Positions 24,118 to 33,624 of a stretch of 64,000 nt of DNA are shown here, piece after piece. The stretch is from Variovorax sp. Root411 (GTDB lineage Bacteria > Pseudomonadota > Gammaproteobacteria > Burkholderiales > Burkholderiaceae_C). The notes under the pieces are model-generated. The model was not told where the DNA came from. It saw only the letters and a list, made by a program, of their open reading frames with translations, and searched no databases. The first letter of the stretch is position 1. Each line of letters begins with the position of its first letter. Made by a program: the position numbers and the translations under genes. The stretch covers positions 542,001-606,000 of the forward strand of contig NZ_LMDW01000012.1 of assembly GCF_001425205.1 (NCBI RefSeq), written 5' to 3'.

Positions 24118-27100
24118 ATGACACAGGGCTCCATCCGGATTCGCGGCGCGCGCCAGCACAATCTCCAGAACCTCGACCTCGACATCCGCACAGGCGAGAT
24201 GACCGTGGTCACCGGGCCCAGCGGCTCGGGCAAGTCGAGCCTCGTTTTCGACACCCTCTATGCCGAAGGCCAGCGGCGCTACGTGGAGACTTTCTCCGCC
24301 TATGCGCGCCAGTTCCTGGACCGCATGGACAAGCCGGCCGTCGACAAGGTGGAGGGCGTGCCGCCCGCCATCGCCATCGACCAGACCAACCCGGTGCGCT
24401 CCTCGCGCTCCACGGTCGGCACCATGACCGAGCTGAACGACCACCTGAAGCTGCTCTTCGCGCGCGCGGCCGACCTGTTCGACCGCGAGACCGCGCTGCC
24501 GGTGCGCCACGATTCGCCCGACAGCATCTACGCGCAGATCGCCGAGCGGGCGGCCGCAGCGGGCGATCCGCGGTTGGTCGTCACCTTCCCGGTGGAGCTG
24601 CCCGCGAGCACCACGGCCGAGGAAGTCACGCAGTGGCTGTCGGCCAGCGGCTTCACGCGCGTGCAGGCCGAGCGCGAGGTGGCCACGCCCACCGGTCCGC
24701 GCAAGGTGCTCGACGTGGTGGCCGACCGTTTCCGCGCATCGAGTGCAGAGCGGGCGCGCGTGGTCGAGGCGATCGAGGTGGCGCTCAAGCGCGGCAGCGG
24801 GCGCGTCACCGTGCATGCGACCGGCGCCGAGGAAAACGCGCCGACGGACGTGTGGAAGTTCTCCACCGGCCTGCATTGCCCCGAGAGCGACATCCGTTAC
24901 GCCGACCCGATCCCGTCGATGTTCTCGTTCAACTCGGCCGTCGGCGCCTGCGACACCTGCCGCGGCTTCGGCCGCGTGATCGGCGTCGACCTGGGGCTCG
25001 TCATCCCGAACGACAAGCTCACGCTGCGCGCCGGTGCGATCAAGACCATCCAGACGCCCGCGTGGAAGGAAGCGCAGGACGACCTCATGCGCCACGCCGA
25101 GGCGGCCGGCATCCCGCGCGACACGCCCTGGAACAAGCTCACCGACGAGCAGAAGCACTGGGTGATCGAAGGCACGCCCAACTACAAGGAAGGCAACTGG
25201 AACAAGCAGTGGTACGGCGTGCGGCGCTTCTTCGGCTACCTGGAGAGCAAGGCCTACAAGATGCACATCCGCGTGCTCTTGTCGAAGTACCGCAGCTATA
25301 CGCAATGCCCGACCTGCAGCGGTGCGCGCCTGAAGCTCGACAGCCTGATCTGGCGCATCGGCAGCAAGGAAGATGCGGATGCGGTGCTGCCGCCGGGGAA
25401 GCGCTTCATGCCGACGGGGGCGAAGTGGACGCGGGCGCAGCTCGAAGCCTTGCCTGGGCTTTGCCTGCATGACCTGATGCTGTTGCCTATCGAACGGCTG
25501 CGGCGGTTCTTTGACAGGCAGCAGCCCTCACCCCAACCCTCTCCCGCAAGCGGGAGAGGGGGCAAGACCGAACGGCCGGTCGAGGAGGGCGATTTGCTCC
25601 CTCTCCCGCTTGCGGGAGAGGGCAGGGGTGAGGGCGAAACCCAGGCCCTCAAACTCCTCTTCGAAGAAATCACCACCCGCCTGCGCTACCTGCACGACGT
25701 CGGCATCGGCTACCTCACGCTCGACCGCCAGAGCCGCACACTCTCCGGCGGCGAGGTGCAGCGCATCAACCTCACGACCGCGCTCGGCACCTCGCTGGTC
25801 AACACGCTGTTCGTGCTCGACGAGCCCAGCATCGGCCTGCATCCGCGCGACATGAACCGCATCACCGAGGCCATGCTGCGCCTGCGCGATGCGGGCAACA
25901 CGCTGGTCGTGGTCGAGCACGACCCGGCCGTGATGCTCGCGGCCGACCGCGTGATCGACATGGGCCCCGGCCCCGGTGCGCGCGGCGGGCAGATCGTGTT
26001 CGACGGCACCACCGACCAGCTGCGCGATGCCGACACGCTCACCGGCCAGTACCTGGGCGGGCGCAAGAAGATCGGCATGGGCTTCAAGCGGCTCGTGAGC
26101 GAGAACACGCACCGGCTCATCCTGGAAGGCGTGCGCGAGCACAACCTGAAGAACGTCACGGTCGAGTTCCCGCTCGCGCGGCTGGTGTGCATCACCGGCG
26201 TCAGCGGCTCGGGCAAGTCGACGCTGATCCAGGACGTGCTGGCGCCTGCACTGATGCGCCACTTCGGCAAGGCCACGGAAACGCCCGGAGCGCACGACCG
26301 CATGCTCGGCGCCGATCACCTCGGCGACGTGGTGTTCGTCGACCAGTCACCGATCGGCAAGACCGCGCGTTCCAACCCCGCGAGCTACGTGGGCGCCTGG
26401 GACGCGATCCGCGAGATCTTCGCGACGGCCACGCTGTCGCGCCAGCGCGGCTATACCGCGAGCAAGTTCAGCTTCAACTCCGGCGACGGGCGCTGCCCGA
26501 CCTGCGGCGGCTCGGGCTTCGAGCACGTCGAGATGCAGTTCCTGTCCGACGTCTACCTGCGCTGCCCCGACTGCGACGGCAAGCGCTACCGCCCCGAGAT
26601 CCTCGAAGTGCGCGTGGAGCGCAAGGGCAAGAGCTACAACGTGGCCGACGTGCTCGACCTCACCGTGGCCGAAGCGGCGGCCGTGTTCGAGGCCGACCGC
26701 GACGTGCTGCGCGTGCTGCAGCCGATCTCCGACGTGGGCCTCGACTACGTGAAGCTCGGCCAGCCCGTGCCCACGCTGAGCGGCGGCGAGGCGCAGCGCC
26801 TGAAGCTCGCGGGCTTCCTGGCCGAAGCAGCGAAGAACGCCACGTCGAGCAAGCAGTCGGTGGCGCGAAAGGGCACGCTCTTTTTGTTCGATGAGCCGAC
26901 CACCGGCCTGCACTTCGACGACATCGCGCGGCTGATGCGCGCGCTGCGCAAGCTGCTCGACGCCGGCCATTCGCTGATCGTGATCGAGCACAACCTCGAC
27001 GTGATCCGCGCCAGCGACTGGCTCATCGACCTCGGCCCCGAAGGCGGCGAGGGCGGCGGCATGGTGGTGGCGGAGGGCACGCCCGAGCAGTTGCGAGAGA

Positions 27101-30039
27101 ACCGCGCCTCGTTCACCGGCGCCGCGCTGGCCGACTACGAGCTGGCCATCGGCCCCGATGCCTACAAGGTGGCCGAGCGCGCAGCGCGCCGTTACATCGC
27201 CAACGCGAAGAAGGCGCCGGGCGCCGATGCGGTGCAGATCGTCAATGCGCGCGAGCACAACCTGAAGAACCTCAGCGTCGATATTCCGCGCGGCAAGTTC
27301 AGCGTGGTGACGGGCGTCAGCGGCTCGGGCAAGTCGACGCTTGCGTTCGACATATTGTTCAACGAAGGGCAGCGCCGGTATCTCGAATCGCTCAATGCCT
27401 ATGCGCGCAGCATCGTGCAGCCCGCGGGCCGGCCCGAGGTGGATGCGGTGTACGGCATTCCGCCGACCGTGGCCATCGAGCAGCGCCTGTCGCGCGGCGG
27501 CCGCAAGAGCACGGTAGGCACGACCACCGAGGTCTGGCACTTCCTGCGCCTGCTGTACGTGAAGCTCGGCATCCAGCACTGCACCCACGACGGCGCGGCC
27601 GTGCAGCCGCAGACGCCCGACAGCATTGCCGCGCAGCTGATGCGCAACTTCAAGGGCCAGCACATCGGCCTGCTCGCGCCGCTGGTGAGCAACCGCAAGG
27701 GCGTGTACACCGAGCTGGCCGACTGGGCGCGGCCGCGCGGCTTCACGCACCTGCGCGTGGACGGCGACTTTCTGCCGACGACAGGATTCCCGCGCATCGA
27801 CCGCTTCAAGGAGCACAGCATCGAACTGCCGGTGGCCAGCCTCGACGTGTCGCCTTTGAAGGAGACCGAGCTGCGCGAGGCGTTGGCCAAGGCGCTCGAG
27901 CACGGCAAGGGCGTGGTGCATGTGCTGAGCGATCTCGACGGGCTCAAGGCCGCGATGATGGCCGGCGTGTCCGCACTCGGCATCGGCCGCGTGAACGTGT
28001 TCTCCACGTTGCGCGCCTGCCCCGTGTGCAGCACCAGCTACGCAGAACTCGACCCGCGCCTGTTCAGCTACAACAGCAAGCATGGCTGGTGCCCCGACTG
28101 CGTGGGAACCGGCGTGAAGCTCAGCAAGGACCAGCGCAAGGTCTTCGACGATTCCATCCGCGACGACGACAGCAAGGGCCGCGAGCAGACTTTCGCCGAG
28201 CCCGAGGTGGAAGACCTGGCCGACACCGCCTGCCCCACCTGCGAGGGCACGCGCCTGAACGCCACGGCGCGCGCCGTGAGCTTCGGCGCCTCGCCGGCGG
28301 ATGGCCTGAGCGGCATCGGCATCACCGAGCTCGCGCGCATGAGCGTGACCGAGGTGCGGCAGTGGTTCGAAGGACTGGCGCTCACGGGCCGCGAAGCCGA
28401 GATCGCACGCGACCTCGTGCCGGAGATCAGGAGCCGGCTCGAATTCCTCGAAGAGGTGGGCCTTGGCTATCTCACGCTCGACCGCGGCGCGCCCACGCTG
28501 AGCGGCGGTGAGGCGCAGCGCATCCGCCTCGCGGCGCAGCTCGGCAGCAACCTGCAGGGCGTGTGCTACGTGCTCGACGAGCCGACCATCGGCCTGCACG
28601 CGCGCGACAACCAGATCCTGCTCGATGCGCTGCACAAGCTCGGCGACAAGGGCAACACGCTGGTGGTGGTGGAGCACGACGAGGACACCATCCGCCGCGC
28701 CGACCACATCATCGACATCGGCCCGAGCGCGGGCAAGCGCGGTGGGCGGCTGGTGGCGGAGGGGACGGTGGCCGACATTCAGGCAGCGGGCGATTCGCAG
28801 ACGGGGCGCTACCTGCGCGATGCCATCAAGCATCCGCTGCACGAGCGGCGCCTGGTTCCTCTCCCTCCCCTTCCGGGGGAGGGCCGGGGAGGGGGCGCGA
28901 CGGTCTCTAACAAGGCCACTGGCCGTGCAAGCGCCGCGAGCCCCCACCCCAACCCTCCCCCGGGAGGGGAGGGAGCAAGTCCGTGGCTCACCGTGCATGG
29001 CGCCGACCTGCACAACCTGCAGGACGTGACCGCCACGCTGCCGCTGCACCGCCTCGTGGTGGTCACCGGCGTCAGCGGCTCGGGCAAGTCGACGCTTGCG
29101 CGCGACGTGCTGCTCGCCAACGTGCAGGGCATCGTGGTGCAGCGCATGACCAAGGCGGGCCGCGACGCCGATGCGGCGGGCAAGCGCCCGGCATGGGCCG
29201 GCTGCAAGAGCATCGAAGGCTACGAGACCATCGACCGCGTGCTCGAGGTCGACCAGACGCCCATCGGCAAGACGCCGCGCAGCTGCCCGGCCACCTACAT
29301 CGGCTTCTGGGACACCATCCGCAAGCTGTTCGCCGACACGCTCGAAGCCAAGGCGCGCGGCTACGGCCCGGCGCGCTTCAGCTTCAACACCGGCGAAGGC
29401 CGGTGCCCCGGCTGCGAAGGCGCGGGCGTGCGCACCATCGAGATGAGCTTCCTGCCCGACGTGAAGGTGCCCTGCGAGGTGTGCCACGGCGCGCGTTTCA
29501 ACCCCGAGACGCTGGCCGTGAGCTGGCGCGGCAAGAGCATCGGCGACGTGCTGAAGATGGAAGTCGACGAGGCCGTCGCGTTCTTCGCGAGCATGCCCAA
29601 CATCGCGCATCCGCTGCAGCTGCTGAAGGATGTGGGGCTCGGCTACCTCACGCTGGGCCAGCCCTCGCCCACGCTGTCGGGCGGCGAGGCGCAGCGCATC
29701 AAGCTGGTGACCGAACTCAGCAAGGTGCGCGACGACATCACGCGCCGCGGCCAGAAGGCGCCGCACACGCTGTACGTGCTCGACGAGCCGACCGTGGGCC
29801 TGCACATGGCCGACGTCGAGAAGCTGATCCACGTGCTGCACCGGCTGGTGAACGGCGGCCACAGCGTGGTGGTGATCGAGCACGACCTCGACCTGATCGC
29901 CGAGGCCGACTGGATCCTCGACCTCGGGCCCGAGGGCGGCAACGCGGGCGGGCGCATCGTCGCGGCGGCGCCGCCCGAAGAGGTGGTGCGGCTGGGCACG
30001 CACACCGGGGTGGCCCTGGCGCCGGTGCTGGCGCGATAG
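24118..30039 (+). CDS. uvrA: Double-length excinuclease ABC subunit A (tandem UvrA)
   Basis: About 1973 residues, twice the usual 940. Four ABC cassettes are present, with Walker A motifs GPSGSGKSS (near 33) and three GVSGSGKST (near 696, 1067, 1650). Each has an LSGGE signature and a [14 protein letters not shown]-like Walker B. Zinc-finger pairs appear in both halves (CPTCGG..CPDCDG; CPVCST..CPDCVG; CPGCEG..CEVCHG). It therefore encodes two UvrA units in one chain, a natural counterpart of the UvrA dimer that finds damaged DNA for UvrB. Two palindromic repeats add Pro/Gly-rich peptides near residues 470 and 1581. ATG 24118 was preferred to 24091 since it has AAGG seven bases upstream. Confidence 0.9.
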   Translation: MTQGSIRIRGARQHNLQNLDLDIRTGEMTVVTGPSGSGKSSLVFDTLYAEGQRRYVETFSAYARQFLDRMDKPAVDKVEGVPPAIAIDQTNPVRSSRSTVGTMTELNDHLKLLFARAADLFDRETALPVRHDSPDSIYAQIAERAAAAGDPRLVVTFPVELPASTTAEEVTQWLSASGFTRVQAEREVATPTGPRKVLDVVADRFRASSAERARVVEAIEVALKRGSGRVTVHATGAEENAPTDVWKFSTGLHCPESDIRYADPIPSMFSFNSAVGACDTCRGFGRVIGVDLGLVIPNDKLTLRAGAIKTIQTPAWKEAQDDLMRHAEAAGIPRDTPWNKLTDEQKHWVIEGTPNYKEGNWNKQWYGVRRFFGYLESKAYKMHIRVLLSKYRSYTQCPTCSGARLKLDSLIWRIGSKEDADAVLPPGKRFMPTGAKWTRAQLEALPGLCLHDLMLLPIERLRRFFDRQQPSPQPSPASGRGGKTERPVEEGDLLPLPLAGEGRGEGETQALKLLFEEITTRLRYLHDVGIGYLTLDRQSRTLSGGEVQRINLTTALGTSLVNTLFVLDEPSIGLHPRDMNRITEAMLRLRDAGNTLVVVEHDPAVMLAADRVIDMGPGPGARGGQIVFDGTTDQLRDADTLTGQYLGGRKKIGMGFKRLVSENTHRLILEGVREHNLKNVTVEFPLARLVCITGVSGSGKSTLIQDVLAPALMRHFGKATETPGAHDRMLGADHLGDVVFVDQSPIGKTARSNPASYVGAWDAIREIFATATLSRQRGYTASKFSFNSGDGRCPTCGGSGFEHVEMQFLSDVYLRCPDCDGKRYRPEILEVRVERKGKSYNVADVLDLTVAEAAAVFEADRDVLRVLQPISDVGLDYVKLGQPVPTLSGGEAQRLKLAGFLAEAAKNATSSKQSVARKGTLFLFDEPTTGLHFDDIARLMRALRKLLDAGHSLIVIEHNLDVIRASDWLIDLGPEGGEGGGMVVAEGTPEQLRENRASFTGAALADYELAIGPDAYKVAERAARRYIANAKKAPGADAVQIVNAREHNLKNLSVDIPRGKFSVVTGVSGSGKSTLAFDILFNEGQRRYLESLNAYARSIVQPAGRPEVDAVYGIPPTVAIEQRLSRGGRKSTVGTTTEVWHFLRLLYVKLGIQHCTHDGAAVQPQTPDSIAAQLMRNFKGQHIGLLAPLVSNRKGVYTELADWARPRGFTHLRVDGDFLPTTGFPRIDRFKEHSIELPVASLDVSPLKETELREALAKALEHGKGVVHVLSDLDGLKAAMMAGVSALGIGRVNVFSTLRACPVCSTSYAELDPRLFSYNSKHGWCPDCVGTGVKLSKDQRKVFDDSIRDDDSKGREQTFAEPEVEDLADTACPTCEGTRLNATARAVSFGASPADGLSGIGITELARMSVTEVRQWFEGLALTGREAEIARDLVPEIRSRLEFLEEVGLGYLTLDRGAPTLSGGEAQRIRLAAQLGSNLQGVCYVLDEPTIGLHARDNQILLDALHKLGDKGNTLVVVEHDEDTIRRADHIIDIGPSAGKRGGRLVAEGTVADIQAAGDSQTGRYLRDAIKHPLHERRLVPLPPLPGEGRGGGATVSNKATGRASAASPHPNPPPGGEGASPWLTVHGADLHNLQDVTATLPLHRLVVVTGVSGSGKSTLARDVLLANVQGIVVQRMTKAGRDADAAGKRPAWAGCKSIEGYETIDRVLEVDQTPIGKTPRSCPATYIGFWDTIRKLFADTLEAKARGYGPARFSFNTGEGRCPGCEGAGVRTIEMSFLPDVKVPCEVCHGARFNPETLAVSWRGKSIGDVLKMEVDEAVAFFASMPNIAHPLQLLKDVGLGYLTLGQPSPTLSGGEAQRIKLVTELSKVRDDITRRGQKAPHTLYVLDEPTVGLHMADVEKLIHVLHRLVNGGHSVVVIEHDLDLIAEADWILDLGPEGGNAGGRIVAAAPPEEVVRLGTHTGVALAPVLAR
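25525..25634. repeat. In-frame palindromic repeat inside uvrA (copy B)
   Basis: Two inverted arms of about 36 bases, each with its own hairpin (CTCTCCCGCAAGCGGGAGAG on the left, CTCTCCCGCTTGCGGGAGAG on the right), bracket a 40-base core. Outer ends are CCCTCACCCC and GGGGTGAGGG. It translates as a Pro/Ser/Gly-rich linker ([13 protein letters not shown] ... [12 protein letters not shown]) between RRFFDR and ALKLLFEEI of UvrA. The family matches the intergenic unit at 3398-3566. Confidence 0.85.
28858..28975. repeat. In-frame palindromic repeat inside uvrA (copy C)
   Basis: A variant of the same family: a CCCTCCCCTTCCGGGGGAGGG arm at the left and a CCCCAACCCTCCCCCGGGAGG arm at the right in opposite orientation. 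It translates as [13 protein letters not shown] ... [12 protein letters not shown] between DAIKHPL and [13 protein letters not shown], just before the fourth ABC cassette. It keeps the reading frame and introduces no stop codon. Confidence 0.8.
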
Positions 30040-30042
30040 GGC

Positions 30043-30074
30043 AAGGCGGGGCTCGCCCCGCCCTCCTTCTCTTC
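30043..30074. terminator. Probable terminator between convergent uvrA and gabD
   Basis: GGCGGGG (30045-30051) and CCCCGCC (30056-30062) form a strong stem with a CTCG loop, followed on the plus strand by a pyrimidine-rich CTCCTTCTCTTCC tract. It fills the 35-base gap between the two convergent genes. The tail is not a pure T-run, so efficiency is uncertain. Confidence 0.5.
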
Positions 30075-31553
30075 CTACTTCTGGATGTCGCCCAGGCAGA
30101 GGTACTTGATCTCCACGTAGTCGTCCATGCCGTGGTGCGAGCCTTCGCGCCCAAGGCCCGACTGCTTCACACCGCCGAACGGCACATGCTCGGTGGCGAT
30201 CACGCCGGCGTTGATGCCGACCATGCCGTATTCCAGCGCTTCCGCCACGCGGAAGATCCGGCCCACGTCGCGGGTGTAGAAGTAGCTCGCGAGGCCGAAC
30301 TCGGTGTTGTTCGCCGCGTCGATGCCGTCCTGCTCGGTCTTGAAGCGGAACACGGGTGCGAAGGGACCGAAGGTTTCTTCGCGCGCGCACAGCATGTCGG
30401 AGGTGGCTTCGGCCACCACGGTCGGCTCGAAGAACTGGCCCTGCATCCGGTGGCCGCCCGCCAGCACCTTGCCGCCCTTGGCGACGGCGTCGTCGACGTG
30501 GCGCTGCACCTTGTCGAGGGCCGCATCCTCGATCAGCGGACCCTGCGCCACGCCGTCCTCGAAGCCGTTGCCGACCTTGAGCGCCTTGACCTTGGCCGCG
30601 AACTTCTGAACGAAGGCGTCGTAGATGCCGTCCTGCACATACAGCCGGTTCGCGCACACGCAGGTCTGGCCGGCATTGCGGTACTTGCTGGCCATGGCGC
30701 CCTCGACGGCCGAATCCACGTCCGCATCGTCGAACACCAGGAAGGGCGCGTTGCCGCCCAGTTCGAGCGACAGCTTCTTGACCGTCGGCGCGCACTGGCT
30801 CATCAGGATGCGGCCCACTTCGGTGGAACCGGTGAAGCTCAGGTGGCGCACGACGTCGCTCTCGCACAGCGCCTTGCCGATCGCGATGCTGTTCTGGCTG
30901 TCGGCCGTGAGCACGTTGAGCACACCCGGCGGAATGCCCGCGCGTATCGCCAGCTCGGCCGCAGCCAGCGCGGTGAGCGGCGTAAGTTCGGCCGGCTTGA
31001 TGACCACCGTGCAGCCCGCGGCCAGCGCCGGTGCCACCTTGCGGGTGATCATCGCGAGCGGAAAATTCCACGGCGTGATCGCCGCACACACGCCGATGGC
31101 CTGCTTCATCACCAGCAGGCGGCGGTTGTTGTCGAACTGCGGCAGCACCTCGCCGTTCACACGCTTGGCCTCTTCGGCAAACCACTCGACGAAGCTCGCG
31201 CCGTAGGCGACCTCGCCCTTGGCTTCGGCGAAGGGCTTGCCCTGCTCGGCGGTCATGAGGCGGCCGATGTCCTCGGTGTTGGCGATCAGCAGGTCGAACC
31301 ATTTGCGCAGCACGATGCTGCGCTCCTTGCCGGTCTTGCCGCGCCAGGCGGCGAGCGCCTTGTCAGCAGCGGCAATGGCGAGCTCGGCATCCGCGCGCGT
31401 GAGGTTGGCCACGTCGACCAGCTTCAGGCCGGTGGCGGGGTCGTTCACGTCGAAGCGGGCCGCGCCCGTTGTCCATTCGCCCGCGATCAGGGCGTCGGTC
31501 TTGAGCAGGGTCGGGTCGTTCAGCAGTGCGAGGGGGGAGGTTTTCATGTTCAT
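30075..31553 (-). CDS. gabD: NAD(P)-dependent succinate-semialdehyde dehydrogenase
   Basis: 492 residues, typical of the GabD aldehyde dehydrogenase family. ITPWNFPLAMITRK, FTGSTEVGRIL, LELGGNAPFLVFDDAD (catalytic Glu) and NAGQTCVCANRLYV (catalytic Cys near residue 295) are all present. It oxidises succinate semialdehyde to succinate. It is the last gene of the minus-strand run gabT-ABC-ureohydrolase-gabD, and with gabT completes the GABA shunt. ATG 31553 begins MNMKTS; a second ATG two codons later is equally usable. Confidence 0.93.
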   Translation of the reverse strand: MNMKTSPLALLNDPTLLKTDALIAGEWTTGAARFDVNDPATGLKLVDVANLTRADAELAIAAADKALAAWRGKTGKERSIVLRKWFDLLIANTEDIGRLMTAEQGKPFAEAKGEVAYGASFVEWFAEEAKRVNGEVLPQFDNNRRLLVMKQAIGVCAAITPWNFPLAMITRKVAPALAAGCTVVIKPAELTPLTALAAAELAIRAGIPPGVLNVLTADSQNSIAIGKALCESDVVRHLSFTGSTEVGRILMSQCAPTVKKLSLELGGNAPFLVFDDADVDSAVEGAMASKYRNAGQTCVCANRLYVQDGIYDAFVQKFAAKVKALKVGNGFEDGVAQGPLIEDAALDKVQRHVDDAVAKGGKVLAGGHRMQGQFFEPTVVAEATSDMLCAREETFGPFAPVFRFKTEQDGIDAANNTEFGLASYFYTRDVGRIFRVAEALEYGMVGINAGVIATEHVPFGGVKQSGLGREGSHHGMDDYVEIKYLCLGDIQK

Positions 31554-31599
31554 GGTTGTCTACGTTCTATTTGGGTTGGAGTGAAGTTGGGGGGTGCGA

Positions 31600-31831
31600 T
31601 CACGCCGACGGGGTACCTTGCTCCGCGAATGTCCTCCGGCCTGCGGCCTCCCCCTTTATTTCGCTGCGCAAGGCACCCCATCGGCGTGATCGTGTTCAGA
31701 GCGGTCGTTGATCGGCTGTACACCAGCAGCGCGTCCAGTGCACAGGGCACCGGGTGCTCCCCGCAGCGAAATAAAGGAGGAGCGAAGCGGGGGACATTCG
31801 CGGAGGGGAGTACCCGGTGGCCTGTGCACGC
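31600..31831. repeat. Long inverted-arm repeat (MITE-like), copy 1
   Basis: A 232-base unit shared with 46183-46407. It starts TCACGCCGACGGG, has a left arm with TTTATTTCGCTGCG and a right arm with CGCAGCGAAATAAA, and ends GGTGGCCTGTGCACGC. In this copy the middle of the left arm has changed to a GGCCTGCGGCC-type core, so the arms pair only in part. The right portion runs through the 3' end of the ureohydrolase gene and supplies its stop codon. Confidence 0.85.
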
Positions 31832-32772
31832 ACCCCGACGCACAGCATCTCGTAAAGAAGGTTGGCCCCGAGCAGCGCAGTGTTCCCACTGATGTCATAG
31901 GGCGGGCTGACCTCCACCAGATCGGCGCCCACCACGTTCAGCCCGCGGCAGCCGCGCACGATCTCCAATGCCTGCGGCACGGTGAGCCCACCGATCTCCG
32001 GCGTGCCGGTGCCGCCAGCGAACGAAGGATCGATGCCGTCGATGTCGAAACTGATGTAGGCCGGCTGCGTCGGCCCGATGCGCTCGCGCACCTGCGCCAT
32101 CAGCGGCGCGAGCGACTGATACCAGACTTCGTGCGCCTGCACCACCGTGAAACCCTGTTCGCGCGGCCAGTCGAAATCGTCCGCCGCATAGCCGGTGCCG
32201 CGCAGACCGATCTGCCAGACCTTGTCGCAGGCCAGCAGGCCCTCTTCGACGGCGCGGCGGAACGGTGTGCCGTGTGCGATGCGCTCGCCGAACATGTCGT
32301 CGTTCACGTCCGCATGCGCATCGACGTGCACCAGCGCAACCGGGCCATGTTTGCGCGCCACCGCGCGCAGGATCGGCAGCGCGATGGTGTGGTCGCCGCC
32401 CAGCGTCAGCGGCGCGCAGCCGGCGGCCAGCACCGAGTCGTAGAACGCCGAGATGATGTCGATCGACTTTTCGAGCGAGTAGGTGTTGATGGGCACGTCG
32501 CCCAGGTCGGCCACGTTCAGCCGGTCGAAAGGCGCCGCACCGGTGGCCATGTTGTAGGGCCGCAGCAGTGCCGATTCGGCGCGGATCTGGCGCGGCCCGA
32601 AGCGTGCACCCGGGCGGTTGGAAGTGCCGATGTCCAGCGGCACGCCGATGAACGCCGCGTCCAGCCCCTCCGGCGAGGTTGCGGCCGGCAGCCGCGTCAT
32701 CGTGCCGGGGCCGGCGAAGCGCGGCATCGTGTTGCCGCCGAGCGGCTGGTTCGGTGTCGTGGTGATCGGCAT
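31696..32772 (-). CDS. speB: Agmatinase/guanidinobutyrase family ureohydrolase with repeat-derived C-terminus
   Basis: 358 residues, about 40 longer than usual. Manganese-binding motifs are complete: LGGDHTIALP, VHVDAHADVNDD and SFDIDGIDPSFAGGTGTPE. The enzyme releases urea from a guanidino compound. The natural end should be near LLYEMLCVGV; the following RAQATGYSPPRMSPASLLL... residues are encoded by the long inverted repeat. Its neighbours (gabT, gabD, importer; no putrescine-to-GABA enzymes) favour 4-guanidinobutyrate, giving GABA and urea, over agmatine. Start ATG 32772 lies just after the permease stop (32784). Confidence 0.88.
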   Translation of the reverse strand: MPITTTPNQPLGGNTMPRFAGPGTMTRLPAATSPEGLDAAFIGVPLDIGTSNRPGARFGPRQIRAESALLRPYNMATGAAPFDRLNVADLGDVPINTYSLEKSIDIISAFYDSVLAAGCAPLTLGGDHTIALPILRAVARKHGPVALVHVDAHADVNDDMFGERIAHGTPFRRAVEEGLLACDKVWQIGLRGTGYAADDFDWPREQGFTVVQAHEVWYQSLAPLMAQVRERIGPTQPAYISFDIDGIDPSFAGGTGTPEIGGLTVPQALEIVRGCRGLNVVGADLVEVSPPYDISGNTALLGANLLYEMLCVGVRAQATGYSPPRMSPASLLLYFAAGSTRCPVHWTRCWCTADQRPL

Positions 32773-32783
32773 GGCGTGCGGGT

Positions 32784-33602
32784 TCAGCGCCGCCGGCCGC
32801 GCAGCCATTCGAGCGCGAGCAGCAGCGTGGTGGTGAAGATGATCAGCAGCGTCGCCACGGCGGCGATGGTGGGCGAGATGTTCTCGCGGATGCCCGTGAA
32901 CATCTGGCGCGGCAGCGTGACCTGGTCCGGTCCCGCGAGGAACAGCGTGACCACCACCTCGTCGAACGAAGTGGCGAAGGCGAACAGCGCGCCCGAGATC
33001 ACGCCCGGCGCAATCACCGGCAGCGTGACGCGCATGAAGGTCCTGAATGGCGTCTCGCCCAGGCCCAGCGATGCGCGCACCAGGTTCTGGTTGAAGCCGG
33101 CCAGCGTGGCGAGCACGGTGGTCAGCACGAAAGGCGCGCCCAGCGCCGCATGCACCACGATCAGCCCGAAGTAGGTGTCGGCCAGCCCGATGGGAGCGAA
33201 GTAGAGGTACGTGGCGACGCCCACCACCACGATCGGCACCACCATCGGCGAGATCAGCACGCTCATGAGCAGGCCCTTGAAGGCGAAGCTCGTGCGCGAC
33301 AGGCCTACCGCCGCCAGCGTGCCCAGCACGGTGGCCAACACCGTGGCGGCCGGCGCGACGATGAAGCTGTTGCGCGCCGCGCGCGCCCACTCGGCCGACT
33401 CGAAGAGGTTGCGATACCACCTCAGCGACCAGCCCGGAATCGGGTAGGCCAGGAACGAGCTGTCGGAGAACGACAGCGGAATCACCACCAGGATCGGCGC
33501 CAGCAGGAAGGCCAGCACCGCGACGCAGCCGGCGCGCACCAGCCACCAGCCGAGCTTGTCGGCGAAGGTGGCGTAGGCCGGGAATTGGGGAAGCTTGAAC
33601 AT
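32784..33602 (-). CDS. ABC transporter permease, polyamine/opine (PotC) type
   Basis: 272 residues with about six membrane helices. The EAA loop for ATPase docking is RASLGLGETPFRTFMRVTLPVIAPGVISG. The N-terminal LVVIPLSFSDSSFLAYPIPGWSLRWYRNLFES is typical of PotC-like permeases. It forms the importer with the second permease, the binding protein and the ATPase upstream. Substrates of this class include putrescine, spermidine and GABA-like or guanidino compounds, which fits the flanking catabolic genes. Confidence 0.9.
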   Translation of the reverse strand: MFKLPQFPAYATFADKLGWWLVRAGCVAVLAFLLAPILVVIPLSFSDSSFLAYPIPGWSLRWYRNLFESAEWARAARNSFIVAPAATVLATVLGTLAAVGLSRTSFAFKGLLMSVLISPMVVPIVVVGVATYLYFAPIGLADTYFGLIVVHAALGAPFVLTTVLATLAGFNQNLVRASLGLGETPFRTFMRVTLPVIAPGVISGALFAFATSFDEVVVTLFLAGPDQVTLPRQMFTGIRENISPTIAAVATLLIIFTTTLLLALEWLRGRRR

Positions 33603-33624
33603 GCTTGTCTGTCTTTCGTGCCGC

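Noticed and set aside
26347-31302. A 1651-codon open frame on the minus strand opposite uvrA
   Set aside because: It is an antisense shadow of the high-GC uvrA and gabD genes. Its His/Arg/Ala-rich translation has no recognisable domain.
31600-31831. The long repeat as an insertion sequence
   Set aside because: No transposase and only about 230 bases; at most a non-autonomous element. No clear target duplication could be read.
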